Shown here piece after piece: positions 28,810 through 36,975 of a stretch of 64,000 nucleotides of DNA. The stretch is taken from positions 1,550,001-1,614,000 of the forward strand of contig NZ_CP133774.1 of assembly GCF_034344865.1 (NCBI RefSeq), given 5' to 3'. The translations under genes were made by a program, and so were the position numbers. Numbering within the stretch: the stretch's first letter is position 1; each line of letters begins with the position of its first letter. The stretch is from Pseudomonas sp. 10S4. GTDB lineage: Bacteria > Pseudomonadota > Gammaproteobacteria > Pseudomonadales > Pseudomonadaceae. The notes below the pieces were generated by a model that was given only the letters and a program-made list of their open reading frames with translations, was not told where the DNA came from and ran no database searches.

Positions 28810-28895
28810 TCAAGCCTTAGGCTTAGCCTTCCTAGGCTTCAAATACTTGGTCAACCCCTGGAACCAGATCACCAGCGCCGGCTCGGCATTCTCGC
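28810..28895 (-). pseudogene. Remnant of a duplicated SCP2-like gene 3' end
   Basis: The reverse strand reads '...PALVIWFQGLTKYLKPRK' then a Lys/Pro/Ala tail and a stop, nearly identical to the C-terminus of the intact gene at 29514–29891. Further upstream the match jumps to 'GCCGGCTCGGCAT', a sequence found about 110 bp more 5' in the intact gene, so an internal deletion has occurred. No start codon or body remains. Confidence 0.8.
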
Positions 28896-29129
28896 GGCAG
28901 CCACTAGCTGAAAAGACGCTGAACCGTGTATTCGAAACCATACACGGATCCGACATTACGCCGACAAATCAGACAGCAAGCCGGTGTTAACCTTTGTTCA
29001 ACTTCGGGGTTGCCCCGCAGTAGACCCATCTTTTAATGGTCGAATAATTCAACAATAAAAATGCTGATCTGCGCTCCTCGTTGCCTTGCCGCAACTCGTG
29101 CAGTCTCTTTAAGTATCCAGGGGGTCACA
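28896..29129. other. Gene-free region upstream of the small Ser/Thr-rich gene
   Basis: Apart from the remnant above, the roughly 235 bp before the small gene shows no coding potential. AT-rich bases around 29030–29060 (TAATGG...AATAATTCAACAATAAAAATG) may hold its promoter. Confidence 0.4.
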
Positions 29130-29393
29130 ATGTCTATTGGTGCAATCTCAACTTCGATTCCAACCACCACCACCGCGCCCACTCAGGCCGCGACTGCGTC
29201 GAGCCAGACAGCCACGCAATCGCCGACTTCCAGTACAACCGCCAGCAATACCACGGCAACCCACAAGCACCATCATCACCGCGCAGCACAAAGCAGCACT
29301 GCCAGCAGCACAACCGCATCCTCAGCCGAGCCTTCACCGACGGTGAACGGCAGTGGGCAAACCGTCGGCACGACCATCAACGTCACGGCGTAA
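29130..29393 (+). CDS. Small Ser/Thr-rich protein with His cluster
   Basis: 87 residues from ATG 29130, 5 bp after AGGGGGTC. Low complexity: long Thr/Ser/Ala runs with 'THKHHHHRAAQ' in the middle and 'GSGQTVGTTINVTA' at the end; no Cys, no signal peptide, no membrane segment. A good ribosome site and a strong terminator 26 bp after the stop argue that it is a real gene. I do not recognise the family. The His cluster might bind metal, but that is a guess. Confidence 0.6.
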   Translation: MSIGAISTSIPTTTTAPTQAATASSQTATQSPTSSTTASNTTATHKHHHHRAAQSSTASSTTASSAEPSPTVNGSGQTVGTTINVTA

Positions 29394-29419
29394 ATGCTGT
29401 AGAAGTCACTCAGATTCAT

Positions 29420-29441
29420 AAACCCCGCTTTGGCGGGGTTT
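29420..29441 (+). terminator. Rho-independent terminator
   Basis: AAACCCCGC/GCGGGGTTT stem with a TTTG loop and a T tract; it closes the small gene at 29130–29393. Confidence 0.88.
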
Positions 29442-29513
29442 TGTATTTAAGCCTGTCGCTCTGAAAGCAGCGCGCCAACAATGATCAGGCTGGGCACAGT
29501 CGCTCCAGCAGAT

Positions 29514-29891
29514 TCAGGGCTTGGGTTTGCGCGGCTTCAAATACTTGGTCAACCCCTGAAACCAGATCACCAGCGCCGGGTTGCCCTTAATCTGAATCGA
29601 CTTGTCCTGAATCCCCGTCATAAACGCCAACTGCTTGTTCTTCGCCTGCATCGTGGCAAAGCCATACGCCGCATCTTTAAAGGCAATCGCAAACGCCGGC
29701 TCGGCATACACGCCGGACTTACTGGTGATGCGCTGATCCTTCACCCGGAAATGCCGCGCGACTTTCCCGTCCAGGGTCTGTAATTGGAATACAAGCTCCT
29801 TGTCACCCAACTGCTGTTGAAATGCAGGATTAGTCCGACTGGCCTTACCCATCAACAAACCCAGCATCCACAGAAGAAAACGAAATTTCAT
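29514..29891 (-). CDS. SCP2-like sterol carrier domain protein
   Basis: 125 residues from ATG 29891 (GAGG 8 bp ahead; a TTG two codons earlier is also possible). It has a hydrophobic N-terminus 'FRFLLWMLGLLMG' that may anchor it. The body 'VARHFRVKDQRITSKSGVYAEPAFAI...' and 'QIKGNPALVIWFQGLTKYL' fits the SCP2 lipid-binding pattern of small Pseudomonas proteins of this type. Function unknown; lipid handling at the membrane is inferred. A decayed duplicate of its 3' end lies 600 bp away. Confidence 0.7.
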   Translation of the reverse strand: MKFRFLLWMLGLLMGKASRTNPAFQQQLGDKELVFQLQTLDGKVARHFRVKDQRITSKSGVYAEPAFAIAFKDAAYGFATMQAKNKQLAFMTGIQDKSIQIKGNPALVIWFQGLTKYLKPRKPKP

Positions 29892-30039
29892 GCGCAAAGC
29901 CTCAAAGGAAAATGAACGGCTGGCGGAGTGTAGCGGCTTAATTCGATAACAACATCATCGAGCTGCGTTAGAAGAAGATGTCACGCTTTTTGACACCAAT
30001 GACTGCCAAGTCACGCTAATCGTCTGACAAAACACGCCC

Positions 30040-30076
30040 CTGTAGGAGCTGCCGAAGGCTGCGATCTTTTGATCTT
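30040..30076. repeat. REP element of a second family
   Basis: TGTAGGAGCTGCCGAAGGCTGCGATCTTTTGATCTT, the other abundant REP class of the P. fluorescens group, differing from the GAGCGAG-type elsewhere in the window. It lies just past the end of the TPR-like gene. Confidence 0.75.
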
Positions 30077-30083
30077 GCATCCA

Positions 30084-31160
30084 TCATTCCACCGCTCCAT
30101 TACTGCGCTCTAACACCCGCCCGGGAATCTTCGACACCTTGCCCGCGTCGCTCATCAACGAGGCGTATTGCTTATAGGCCTGCGCCGCCAGCTCCCTGTT
30201 TTTCAAACCCCAGTAACTGTCCGCGAGGTTCAGATAGGCCACGGTTCGGGTCGGATTCCGGGCAATCACCGCGTTCAACAACTCGATGGACTCTTCGTAA
30301 TAACCGGTTTCACCGAATAGAAAACCCAAGTCGTTAGACCAACCGGGCATCTGAGGGAAGTCATACTTTTGCGCAATGTAGCTGTGCGGATAACAGTGGC
30401 CTTCACCGCCATCCATCAGGAAATTCGCCATCAGCGTCGAAACGGCCTCGGTCTGCCCTTTTCGATACAGCGCCAGTGCCTTGTCGAGCTGTTCCGCGAC
30501 GTCAGTCATCATCAGTTTTTTGTTGTCACCGGCAGATTTAATGCGCAAGTCAGACAACTGCTCAAACACCTTGCGTCCATCGAAAGACGCTAAAGACATT
30601 TCACCGACCAGGCTTTTGGGTACTTCTTGAACACTGACAATTGAGTGATCACAGGACTCGTTGTTGACCACCTGCAATACATTTTTCAGCTCGAACTGCC
30701 TGGAGTTTTTGTCGTAGCGAAACACCAAATTGAAGTTATAAACGGCGTTATCTTCTTCGCTGCTGACCAGCACAAGGGCGTTCCCGGCTTCGGCAGAAGA
30801 CTGCTTGACCGACACGGTGTCACCCTGCATGTCGACGACCTTCAACACACCCGCCGGGTTGTTGATTATGTTGACGCTGAAGACATCGCTCATGGCCGAC
30901 GAATATTGGCTCTTGATCAACGGCAATGCCGTTGATGTGTCCAGCAGAATGTTATCGCTGCCGCCTTGCTCCGGTGATATCAACAATCGGTGGTTGGTCT
31001 CATCAGCATCGCCGGTCAGCACAAACACCTTTTGACGCGATGCATCACCCAATAAACTGGCCGGCATCTCCTTCAGAACTTGAGGCGCGGCAACCGCACT
31101 TGAACAGCCGATCACTAGCAAGCAAATCGAGAACTTCAGCTTACAAACTACTGTAAACAT
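30084..31160 (-). CDS. Exported TPR-like protein, unknown function
   Basis: 358 residues from ATG 31160 (a GTG at 31175 overlaps the upstream gene and is possible). Signal peptide 'LKFSICLLVIGCSSAVAAPQ' has both a lipobox-like Cys and an AVA-A cleavage site. The C-terminal third is helical with one or two TPR-like units ('YYEESIELLNAVIARNPTRT', 'YLNLADSYWGLKNRELAAQA'). The middle is beta-rich and unrecognised. Last gene of a five-gene minus-strand operon of exported proteins (32974 to 30084). Confidence 0.75.
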   Translation of the reverse strand: MFTVVCKLKFSICLLVIGCSSAVAAPQVLKEMPASLLGDASRQKVFVLTGDADETNHRLLISPEQGGSDNILLDTSTALPLIKSQYSSAMSDVFSVNIINNPAGVLKVVDMQGDTVSVKQSSAEAGNALVLVSSEEDNAVYNFNLVFRYDKNSRQFELKNVLQVVNNESCDHSIVSVQEVPKSLVGEMSLASFDGRKVFEQLSDLRIKSAGDNKKLMMTDVAEQLDKALALYRKGQTEAVSTLMANFLMDGGEGHCYPHSYIAQKYDFPQMPGWSNDLGFLFGETGYYEESIELLNAVIARNPTRTVAYLNLADSYWGLKNRELAAQAYKQYASLMSDAGKVSKIPGRVLERSNGAVE

Positions 31161-31162
31161 CC

Positions 31163-31585
31163 TCACCACTGACACCCCGTCTCAGGAGAAGACTCGACCA
31201 ACGGGTCATGCTCAAACCCATAGCGTTTCTTACTTTTAGCGTTTGTGTAGAACATGTCGTCAATCCGCCCACCCTGACTGACCATGACGTACTCGCCCGT
31301 GACGGCCCCGCCAATTACTTCCACCCACGTGGTGGTGTATTGATAGGGACGGCCATTGGACAGTTCTTCATGCTCAGTACTTTTGTGCGCCAGTGGGATC
31401 GATTCTTTGGACGTCGAATACTTGATCGCCGCCCCGCTCCACTTGGCTGCCGGGTCGTAGTAGGTTCTGAACTCAAACTTTATGTCCTTGCCTTCCCGAG
31501 CTTTGAAACAGTTGATCTCTGTTTTCACTTCGCTGTGAGCGATCAAGGGGAACGCTAGCAGCAACAACATCCATAACTTTTTCAA
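31163..31585 (-). CDS. Small exported protein, paralogue of the 32546–32974 product
   Basis: 140 residues if started at TTG 31585 (AGGGAG 6 bp ahead), giving M-KKLWMLLLLAFPLIAHSEV, a clean signal peptide. The open frame continues further upstream but without resemblance. The mature part shares 'KFE(F/L)RTYYD', 'TTTW.EV..G.VTGEY.MVSQGG', 'MFYT..' and a 'SSPE.GCQW' C-terminus with the first gene of the operon, so the two are paralogues. Two conserved Cys may form a disulphide. Function unknown. Confidence 0.72.
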   Translation of the reverse strand: MKKLWMLLLLAFPLIAHSEVKTEINCFKAREGKDIKFEFRTYYDPAAKWSGAAIKYSTSKESIPLAHKSTEHEELSNGRPYQYTTTWVEVIGGAVTGEYVMVSQGGRIDDMFYTNAKSKKRYGFEHDPLVESSPETGCQW

Positions 31586-31652
31586 GAACAACTCCCTGGT
31601 TTTGACTAACGCACTCGCAATTGGCGCCGCACCATTACGGCCCCTCCAAGCA

Positions 31653-32039
31653 TTAACCCGCATGGGGTCTGGCCAGGCAATGCGAATAGCCTTCGGCAAA
31701 CCGGCTATCAAATGACAGCGCCACGGGCTCATCCAGTTCCGCTGAGGTATTGAGTAATGACTGGGTGGCCGGGGTGTATTTGATCCAGCCGATGACTCCG
31801 CTGCCGTCGGTGTCGTAAAACAGCTGCGCGCTAACACTTTCCCCGTCATCGTCATCGATCAGCAAGTTGACCTTGTCCTTGATGACATACAGAAACGGGA
31901 AGTTGCTGCTTCGGACCAGGTCGGTCAGATAGCCGTAGCAACCTCCTTCGTTTTCGGTTGTTTGATCGGCGTAAGCAGTAGGCAAGATCAGCAAGCCGCC
32001 CAACATCGATCCCAGGAAAAACCTGATAAAGCGCTGCAT
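31653..32039 (-). CDS. Small exported protein, unknown
   Basis: 128 residues. Signal peptide 'FLGSMLGGLLILPTAYADQ' with an AYA-D cleavage site. The mature part has an acidic run 'LIDDDDGESV' and 'FDTDGSGVIG'-like text (DTDGSG), suggestive of a calcium-binding loop. Two Cys in the mature part. No family recognised. It starts 3 bp after the preceding gene and belongs to the same operon. Confidence 0.7.
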   Translation of the reverse strand: MQRFIRFFLGSMLGGLLILPTAYADQTTENEGGCYGYLTDLVRSSNFPFLYVIKDKVNLLIDDDDGESVSAQLFYDTDGSGVIGWIKYTPATQSLLNTSAELDEPVALSFDSRFAEGYSHCLARPHAG

Positions 32040-32042
32040 CGT

Positions 32043-32549
32043 TTACTCGTCCTTGATTTTCAACAGCCGAAATTCGTTGCTCACGAACTCGTAATAGCGA
32101 ACCCGGTCGCGGTTCTTCAGGGGTTTGCCCTGCATGTCTTCTTCGGTATCGGAGGTGATGCCAGAGACGATGATCAAGTTGCTGTCGGGCTTGTACGTCA
32201 GGTCCAACAAGTTGCCGTCATAGGCATTCGGCAGGCCTGTTGCGACGTCTCCGGTCTGCGCATCGAGCAACTCGACACACATCGTGCTGCCGCCACAGCC
32301 CACCTTATGCAGCACGTAGTGCCCAGCGAAATTGACCTGACCGGCCAGCGCTTGTGACCGCGCTTCATCCATCCATTGATTGCTGTTTTCCTGCGGGACT
32401 AACGCGTGGTTTGGGCCGGTAAAAACATCGGTGATGGAGAAGTCTTTGAACGCAGGGTCAGCGGCGAAACACTGGGTGGCTGCAATCGTCAGGAGGCCGC
32501 CCATCAACATCGAAAGTCCTTTCACGCTGTAGCTCCTGAATGAATTCAT
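32043..32549 (-). CDS. Exported protein, unknown
   Basis: 168 residues from ATG 32549, which overlaps the stop of the preceding gene (ATGA), so translation is probably coupled. Signal peptide ends 'IAATQCFAADPAF'. The central 'GQVNFAGHYVLHKVGCGG' followed by 'CVELLDAQTGDVATGLP' is a pattern I have seen in uncharacterised proteobacterial periplasmic proteins, often near lysozyme-inhibitor-like genes. The C-terminus 'RVRYYEFVSNEFRLLKI' looks like a beta-propeller strand. No enzyme motif. Confidence 0.72.
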   Translation of the reverse strand: MNSFRSYSVKGLSMLMGGLLTIAATQCFAADPAFKDFSITDVFTGPNHALVPQENSNQWMDEARSQALAGQVNFAGHYVLHKVGCGGSTMCVELLDAQTGDVATGLPNAYDGNLLDLTYKPDSNLIIVSGITSDTEEDMQGKPLKNRDRVRYYEFVSNEFRLLKIKDE

Positions 32550-32974
32550 TGTTCCCATTGGCATCCGTTTTCCGGAGATGAGTCGATAGCCGGATTAAAA
32601 AGAAATCCGTACTCCTTACCGTTCGACTTCTTCGTGTAGTTCATCGAAACAATCATCCCGCCCTGACTCACCATTTCATATTCGCCGGTCACCTTTCCGT
32701 CCAACACCTCGGACCACGTCTGAGTAGTCAGCCAAGGTCTGTCGGGGCTCACCTCTTCAGCCTGGTCATCGGTTAAAACCAAAGAAATCGGCACACCGGA
32801 CGACGCGTACTTAACAAAACCTCCCTGCCACTTATTTGAAGCGTCGTAATAGGTTCGCAACTCGAACTTCACCGGACTGTCTTGATCCAGTTGAAAACAT
32901 AAATTCTCCGACGTCACCTCGCAGTGCGCCGTCAATGGCATCAAACCGATCAATAACAAGAGTATTTTCTTCAC
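32546..32974 (-). CDS. Small exported protein, first gene of operon
   Basis: 142 residues. Signal peptide 'MKKILLLLIGLMPLTAHCEV'. The mature part is the paralogue of the 31163–31585 product ('VKFELRTYYDASNKWQGGFV', 'VTGEYEMVSQGGMIVSMNYT', 'DSSPENGCQWEQ'). Small beta-rich exported proteins with one disulphide often inhibit secreted enzymes, but no family is recognised. It heads the operon 32974–30084; the upstream 40 bp to the next gene may hold its promoter. Confidence 0.75.
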   Translation of the reverse strand: MKKILLLLIGLMPLTAHCEVTSENLCFQLDQDSPVKFELRTYYDASNKWQGGFVKYASSGVPISLVLTDDQAEEVSPDRPWLTTQTWSEVLDGKVTGEYEMVSQGGMIVSMNYTKKSNGKEYGFLFNPAIDSSPENGCQWEQ

Positions 32975-33014
32975 TTCAAATCCTTTGAAATAACCACCAC
33001 CCCAAAATCCCGCC

Positions 33015-35450
33015 CTACGTCACCAACACCAACTCCCCATCCCGATACAACACCTCACGCCCCACCCACCCCACATCCACCTGCGGCAACACCGCCGAAG
33101 GCTTGCGCAACTCCCGCAGCAAAGTAGAACCATGAGACAACCGCCCACCCATTCGCGCAATCACCGCCCGCGCGGCCTGATAGTGCGCATGCCGCCCAGG
33201 GTCCAGCGTGTCTTCGAGCAAAATGTCTCCACCCAAAATCCCCTGCACCTGCCCCGGATAAATCATGAACCCGGTTGCTTGTTCCGTACCTTCGCGGCCG
33301 TCCTGCCAGAAGCTGCCGTCGCGGGTTCGAATGTCCGGATGCGGTGCGAACCAGTGCGCCCGGTCGGCCATCGGCATGGCGTGATGGAGGCGGAAGAAGA
33401 TCCGCATCAGGTTGTCGCGGTACCACTCGCGCACTTGCAGGTAGTAGCCGCGCAGGCCCGACAGGCTGGTTGAATGGGCGACGCGGATCAGCGCGGGCCA
33501 TTGCGGGAAGGCTTGCAGCGGCAGGTCGGTCGAGGCCGGGCGCGGTGTGCCTGGATCGGTTTCCCACGGCAGTCGATGCGGACTGTTTTCGAGGTTGTCA
33601 TACGCAGTTGGCGGGCGGCCAAACAGGTCGCCGCCGCTGCTGGCCAACGCCGTGGCGATGCACAGATTGCCCTGCACCACGAACACATAAAACCGGGTGA
33701 ACCAGTCCGCCAGTTGCTGGCCGTCGGCACTTTGGGCGATGAGTTCGGAGAGTTCCTGATCGAAGCGCTGCAAACCCCTTTCCAGCGTCAGCAAATGCCC
33801 GCGAGCGATACGTTGCATGCGTAGAAACAGTGGCAGAGAACGTGCTAGACGCAACGGTCGCCAAGGCAGATGCGGTGTCGCGCCACCCACTTCTCCGGCG
33901 TAGCTGCTGGCAGAAATGCCCCAGTCCGCCAGCCGCGCCAGAAACAGATCATTGTTGATGTACGAAGCACCGCCAAACACCGCGGTGAACGGCTCATTGT
34001 CCTGCAACACCCGCGAATCCCAACGCGCCATGATCGCCGGAATACTCGCCGCCGCACGTCGTTGCGCATATTCCACGAACACGCTCGGTTGCGGCGGCAG
34101 GATCTCGGCGATGTTGGCGGCGGTCAGGTGTCGGCGCCAGCCGTAATCGCTGATCGGCCGGTATTGCAGCAGCCAGAGTTGCTGGCCATCCCAGGCCCAT
34201 TCGACGTCGCCGGGCACGTAGTGAAAGACCCGCAACACGCCTTGCAGAAAGCGCCACAACAGGTCCGCCGTCAGACCGTGGGACGGCTTGAACGTGTCGC
34301 TGCTCCACGAATCGCCGAGGCGGGAAATGATCGCGCGTTCGGGGCTGACCTGACCGTCGGCCAGCGACTCCAAGTGCCCTTCGACCCATTCCAGTTCCAC
34401 CGACAGATGCCGCACAAACCCAATCCCGGACAGCTGCGGCGTGATGAAGCGCTGCACCACGACTTCTTCCACACCCTCGGAGCTCAGTTCGGCAATCCGC
34501 GCCGGAACATTCACCGTCGGTTCGCGCAGGAATGTGGTGCTCAACCCGGCGTTCGCCGCGTCAGCCTGATCCTCGCCATAACTGGAAGAACGCACCGCCC
34601 ACGTGGCGTCCGGTTGACTGGCGAGGAACGCAGGCAACCGCGAATCAAGAGCATCGTTGAGCGACAGCGCCGGCGGCACCGCTTGCCCGGCCAACTCGGC
34701 CAGACGCAAACGGCCACCCTTGGTGTGCGCCACAAACCCACGCTCGCCCGACTCCAGCCACGCGGCGAATTCCGCTGGCGAGTCGATCCACGGGTAATGC
34801 CCCCAGCCGGTTTTCAAACTGATCGTCAGATCCGCGCGGGCCAGAATCGCCGACCACGCGGCAGCCTGGGCGATGCCGAGCACGTTGTCCTGATCGCCCC
34901 ACACCAACTCGACCGGGCCAATGATCCATTCCAGCAACGGCAACGCGGTATCGCCGCGCACCAAATCCCAGTGCGGCACAAACGCGCGGCAACGAGCATA
35001 CCCGGCGCCCATGCGCTGGTACTGCGCGGGGGTCCAGGTCTGGTTGGAGAATTTGTGTTTGAACAGCCCCGGTTTATTCGCCAGCAGCCAATGAATGGTC
35101 TTGCGAATCGGCAGCGGCGACATCAGCGCCGGCAACCGTCGTTGCCACAAAAACGCCCCGACCGGCGCCAGCAATACGCTGCGGCAAAAGTGCCCCGGCG
35201 ACCGTTGCAACGCATGCAACACCAGCAGCGCGTTGACCCCGACCGCCATGATCGCGCTGCCCTTCACCGTCATCCCCAGCAACGCCTGCGCGAACGCCGC
35301 AAGGTCCTCGCACGGCGCTTGAGGATTGTTGCCGAACCCCGGCAGTTCCAGCGGCACAACCTGATAGCGCTGAAAGTGCGGCAGCGCGTCATCCCACCAA
35401 TCGGCGGCGCTGCCGTTGCCGGCCAGCAGGTACATCAACGGCTTGCTCAT
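33015..35450 (-). CDS. Fusion of alpha/beta-hydrolase-like domain with PEP/pyruvate-dependent phosphotransferase
   Basis: 811 residues. N-terminal (about 1–235) alpha/beta-hydrolase fold: 'LLAGNGSAADWWDDALPHF', Asp in 'VWGDQDNVL', His in 'TGWGHYPWIDSP'. The nucleophile elbow reads 'AVGVNALLVL', with Asn where Ser is expected. Then a PPDK/PEP-synthase N-terminal ATP-binding domain ('WAVRSSSYGEDQADAANAGL', 'DVEWAWDGQQLWLLQYRPIS'), and at about 750–790 the swivelling phospho-His motif 'GGRLSHGSTLLRELRKPSAV'. The layout of the last two domains resembles rifampin phosphotransferase and PEP synthase. The substrate is unknown. The next gene ends 10 bp upstream, so the two likely form an operon. Confidence 0.85.
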   Translation of the reverse strand: MSKPLMYLLAGNGSAADWWDDALPHFQRYQVVPLELPGFGNNPQAPCEDLAAFAQALLGMTVKGSAIMAVGVNALLVLHALQRSPGHFCRSVLLAPVGAFLWQRRLPALMSPLPIRKTIHWLLANKPGLFKHKFSNQTWTPAQYQRMGAGYARCRAFVPHWDLVRGDTALPLLEWIIGPVELVWGDQDNVLGIAQAAAWSAILARADLTISLKTGWGHYPWIDSPAEFAAWLESGERGFVAHTKGGRLRLAELAGQAVPPALSLNDALDSRLPAFLASQPDATWAVRSSSYGEDQADAANAGLSTTFLREPTVNVPARIAELSSEGVEEVVVQRFITPQLSGIGFVRHLSVELEWVEGHLESLADGQVSPERAIISRLGDSWSSDTFKPSHGLTADLLWRFLQGVLRVFHYVPGDVEWAWDGQQLWLLQYRPISDYGWRRHLTAANIAEILPPQPSVFVEYAQRRAAASIPAIMARWDSRVLQDNEPFTAVFGGASYINNDLFLARLADWGISASSYAGEVGGATPHLPWRPLRLARSLPLFLRMQRIARGHLLTLERGLQRFDQELSELIAQSADGQQLADWFTRFYVFVVQGNLCIATALASSGGDLFGRPPTAYDNLENSPHRLPWETDPGTPRPASTDLPLQAFPQWPALIRVAHSTSLSGLRGYYLQVREWYRDNLMRIFFRLHHAMPMADRAHWFAPHPDIRTRDGSFWQDGREGTEQATGFMIYPGQVQGILGGDILLEDTLDPGRHAHYQAARAVIARMGGRLSHGSTLLRELRKPSAVLPQVDVGWVGREVLYRDGELVLVT

Positions 35451-35459
35451 GGACAGTCC

Positions 35460-36866
35460 TCAGGCCAGATCGCGCAGGGCAGCGTCGAGGGTCGGGAACC
35501 GGAACGTGTAACCCGCCTCGGTCAGTCGGCTCGGCACCACCCGTTGACCGTCGAAAAACAGCTCCGCCATCTCCCCGGCCAGCGCCCGCACCGGCGACGC
35601 CGGAATGTGGAACCACACCGGGCGTTTCAGGACTTTGCCGGCGCGCTCGGCGAACACACCCTGACTCACCGCATCCGGCGCCACCAGGTTGTACGTGCCG
35701 CTCAAACTGTTGTCGTCGAACGCCCGGGCGATCACCTGAAGCACATCATCGCGGTGCACCCAACTCATGATCTGCCGACCATCGCCCATGCGCCCGCCGA
35801 AGCCCAGTCGAAACGGCATCAGCAACGGCAACAACGCGCCGCCGGGGCCGAACACCACGCCCAGTCGCAGCACCACCTGACGCACGCCCAACCCGGTGGC
35901 CGGTTGCGCGGCGGCTTCCCATTTGGCGCACAACTCGGCCATGAAACCGTCGCCCTTGCTCGCGCCTTCATCCAGGCTTTCGCTGGCATCGCGCACGCCG
36001 TAAAAACCAATGGCCGACGCCTGCACCCACAGTCCTGGTGTGTGCCTGGCGCTCTTCAGCCAAGTCATCAGCGCTTCGGTGGTGTTGACCCGACTGGCGA
36101 GCAGTTGCGCCTGCCGCGTGGCACTCCAACGCGGCCCGGCGACCGGTGCGCCTGCGAGGTTGATCACCACGTCAAAGGTTTCGTCGTGGCTGAGTTTGCT
36201 CAGTGACCGCACGCACCGAGCGCGGCCATCAAACAGGTTTGCGGCTTTCAACGGATCGCGAGCGAGAACGCTGACGGTGTGGCCGGCGTCGAGCAATTGG
36301 TTGACCAACGCCTCACCGATAAACCCGGTGCCGCCGGTGACCAGCACCCGCTTATAAGCGCCGCCCGCGAACGGGTTCGCCGGTGAGCCTTGATGCCGGG
36401 GGAAGTCTTTTGAAGTGTTTGCGCGACGGTCGTGGCGATAGAGCCAGAACAACGGCGGCAGCAACGTCAGCAGCGCGACGCCGTCGATCCACAGGTTCAA
36501 CCAGAGCTTTGCGTCCAGAGAAAACCACAGGTCTTGCGGTGCCCAAAGCACGATGCCGGCGATCAACCCGCCCCACGCGATGGGGGTTTTGAATCGATTG
36601 CCGAGGTGCACGAGGGCGAGCATGTAGAGGGAATAACTTTGCAGCGTGGCGCCGAATACGGCGAGCCACCAGAGCTGTTGCTCGCGGGCGGCGACGGGCA
36701 AGGTGTCGGCGGCCCAGAAGGCGTGGTCGAGGGTATGCAGGTAGCCGTCGAGCATGCCCGAATGGCCGGCCCAGGTCAGGACGATGCTGACGAATAGATG
36801 CACCAGGGCCATGGCGTATAGCCAAGCGACCAGGGCTTTGCGACGGGTGTTTGCGGGGACTGGCAT
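35460..36866 (-). CDS. TIGR01777 family epimerase with N-terminal membrane domain
   Basis: 468 residues from ATG 36866 (AGGA 6 bp ahead). About residues 1–150 hold four hydrophobic segments ('WLYAMALVHLFVSIVLTW', 'LWWLAVFGATLQSYSLYML', 'TPIAWGGLIAGIVLW', 'GVALLTLLPPLFWLY'). The rest is the YfcH/SulA-like SDR: Rossmann 'VLVTGGTGFIGEALVNQLL', 'VINLAGAPVAGPRWS', 'QASAIGFYGVRDAS' and 'IMSWVHRDDVLQVI', ending 'YTFRFPTLDAALRDLA'. Such fusions occur in Pseudomonas. Substrate unknown; it is paired with the phosphotransferase fusion downstream. Confidence 0.9.
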   Translation of the reverse strand: MPVPANTRRKALVAWLYAMALVHLFVSIVLTWAGHSGMLDGYLHTLDHAFWAADTLPVAAREQQLWWLAVFGATLQSYSLYMLALVHLGNRFKTPIAWGGLIAGIVLWAPQDLWFSLDAKLWLNLWIDGVALLTLLPPLFWLYRHDRRANTSKDFPRHQGSPANPFAGGAYKRVLVTGGTGFIGEALVNQLLDAGHTVSVLARDPLKAANLFDGRARCVRSLSKLSHDETFDVVINLAGAPVAGPRWSATRQAQLLASRVNTTEALMTWLKSARHTPGLWVQASAIGFYGVRDASESLDEGASKGDGFMAELCAKWEAAAQPATGLGVRQVVLRLGVVFGPGGALLPLLMPFRLGFGGRMGDGRQIMSWVHRDDVLQVIARAFDDNSLSGTYNLVAPDAVSQGVFAERAGKVLKRPVWFHIPASPVRALAGEMAELFFDGQRVVPSRLTEAGYTFRFPTLDAALRDLA

Positions 36867-36975
36867 TCCGTGTCCTGAGGTCTTCCGTGAGGGGGGCAAG
36901 TCTAAAGGAAAACGGGAGATTTAGTGATTAATCCCCGAGCCCGTTTTGCCTCAGCCATACAGGCCGGGACCTGGA

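Noticed and set aside
33870..36206. A 778-codon open frame on the plus strand
   Set aside because: Antisense to the phosphotransferase fusion and the epimerase gene; its composition is Arg/Gln/His-rich, typical of a shadow frame.
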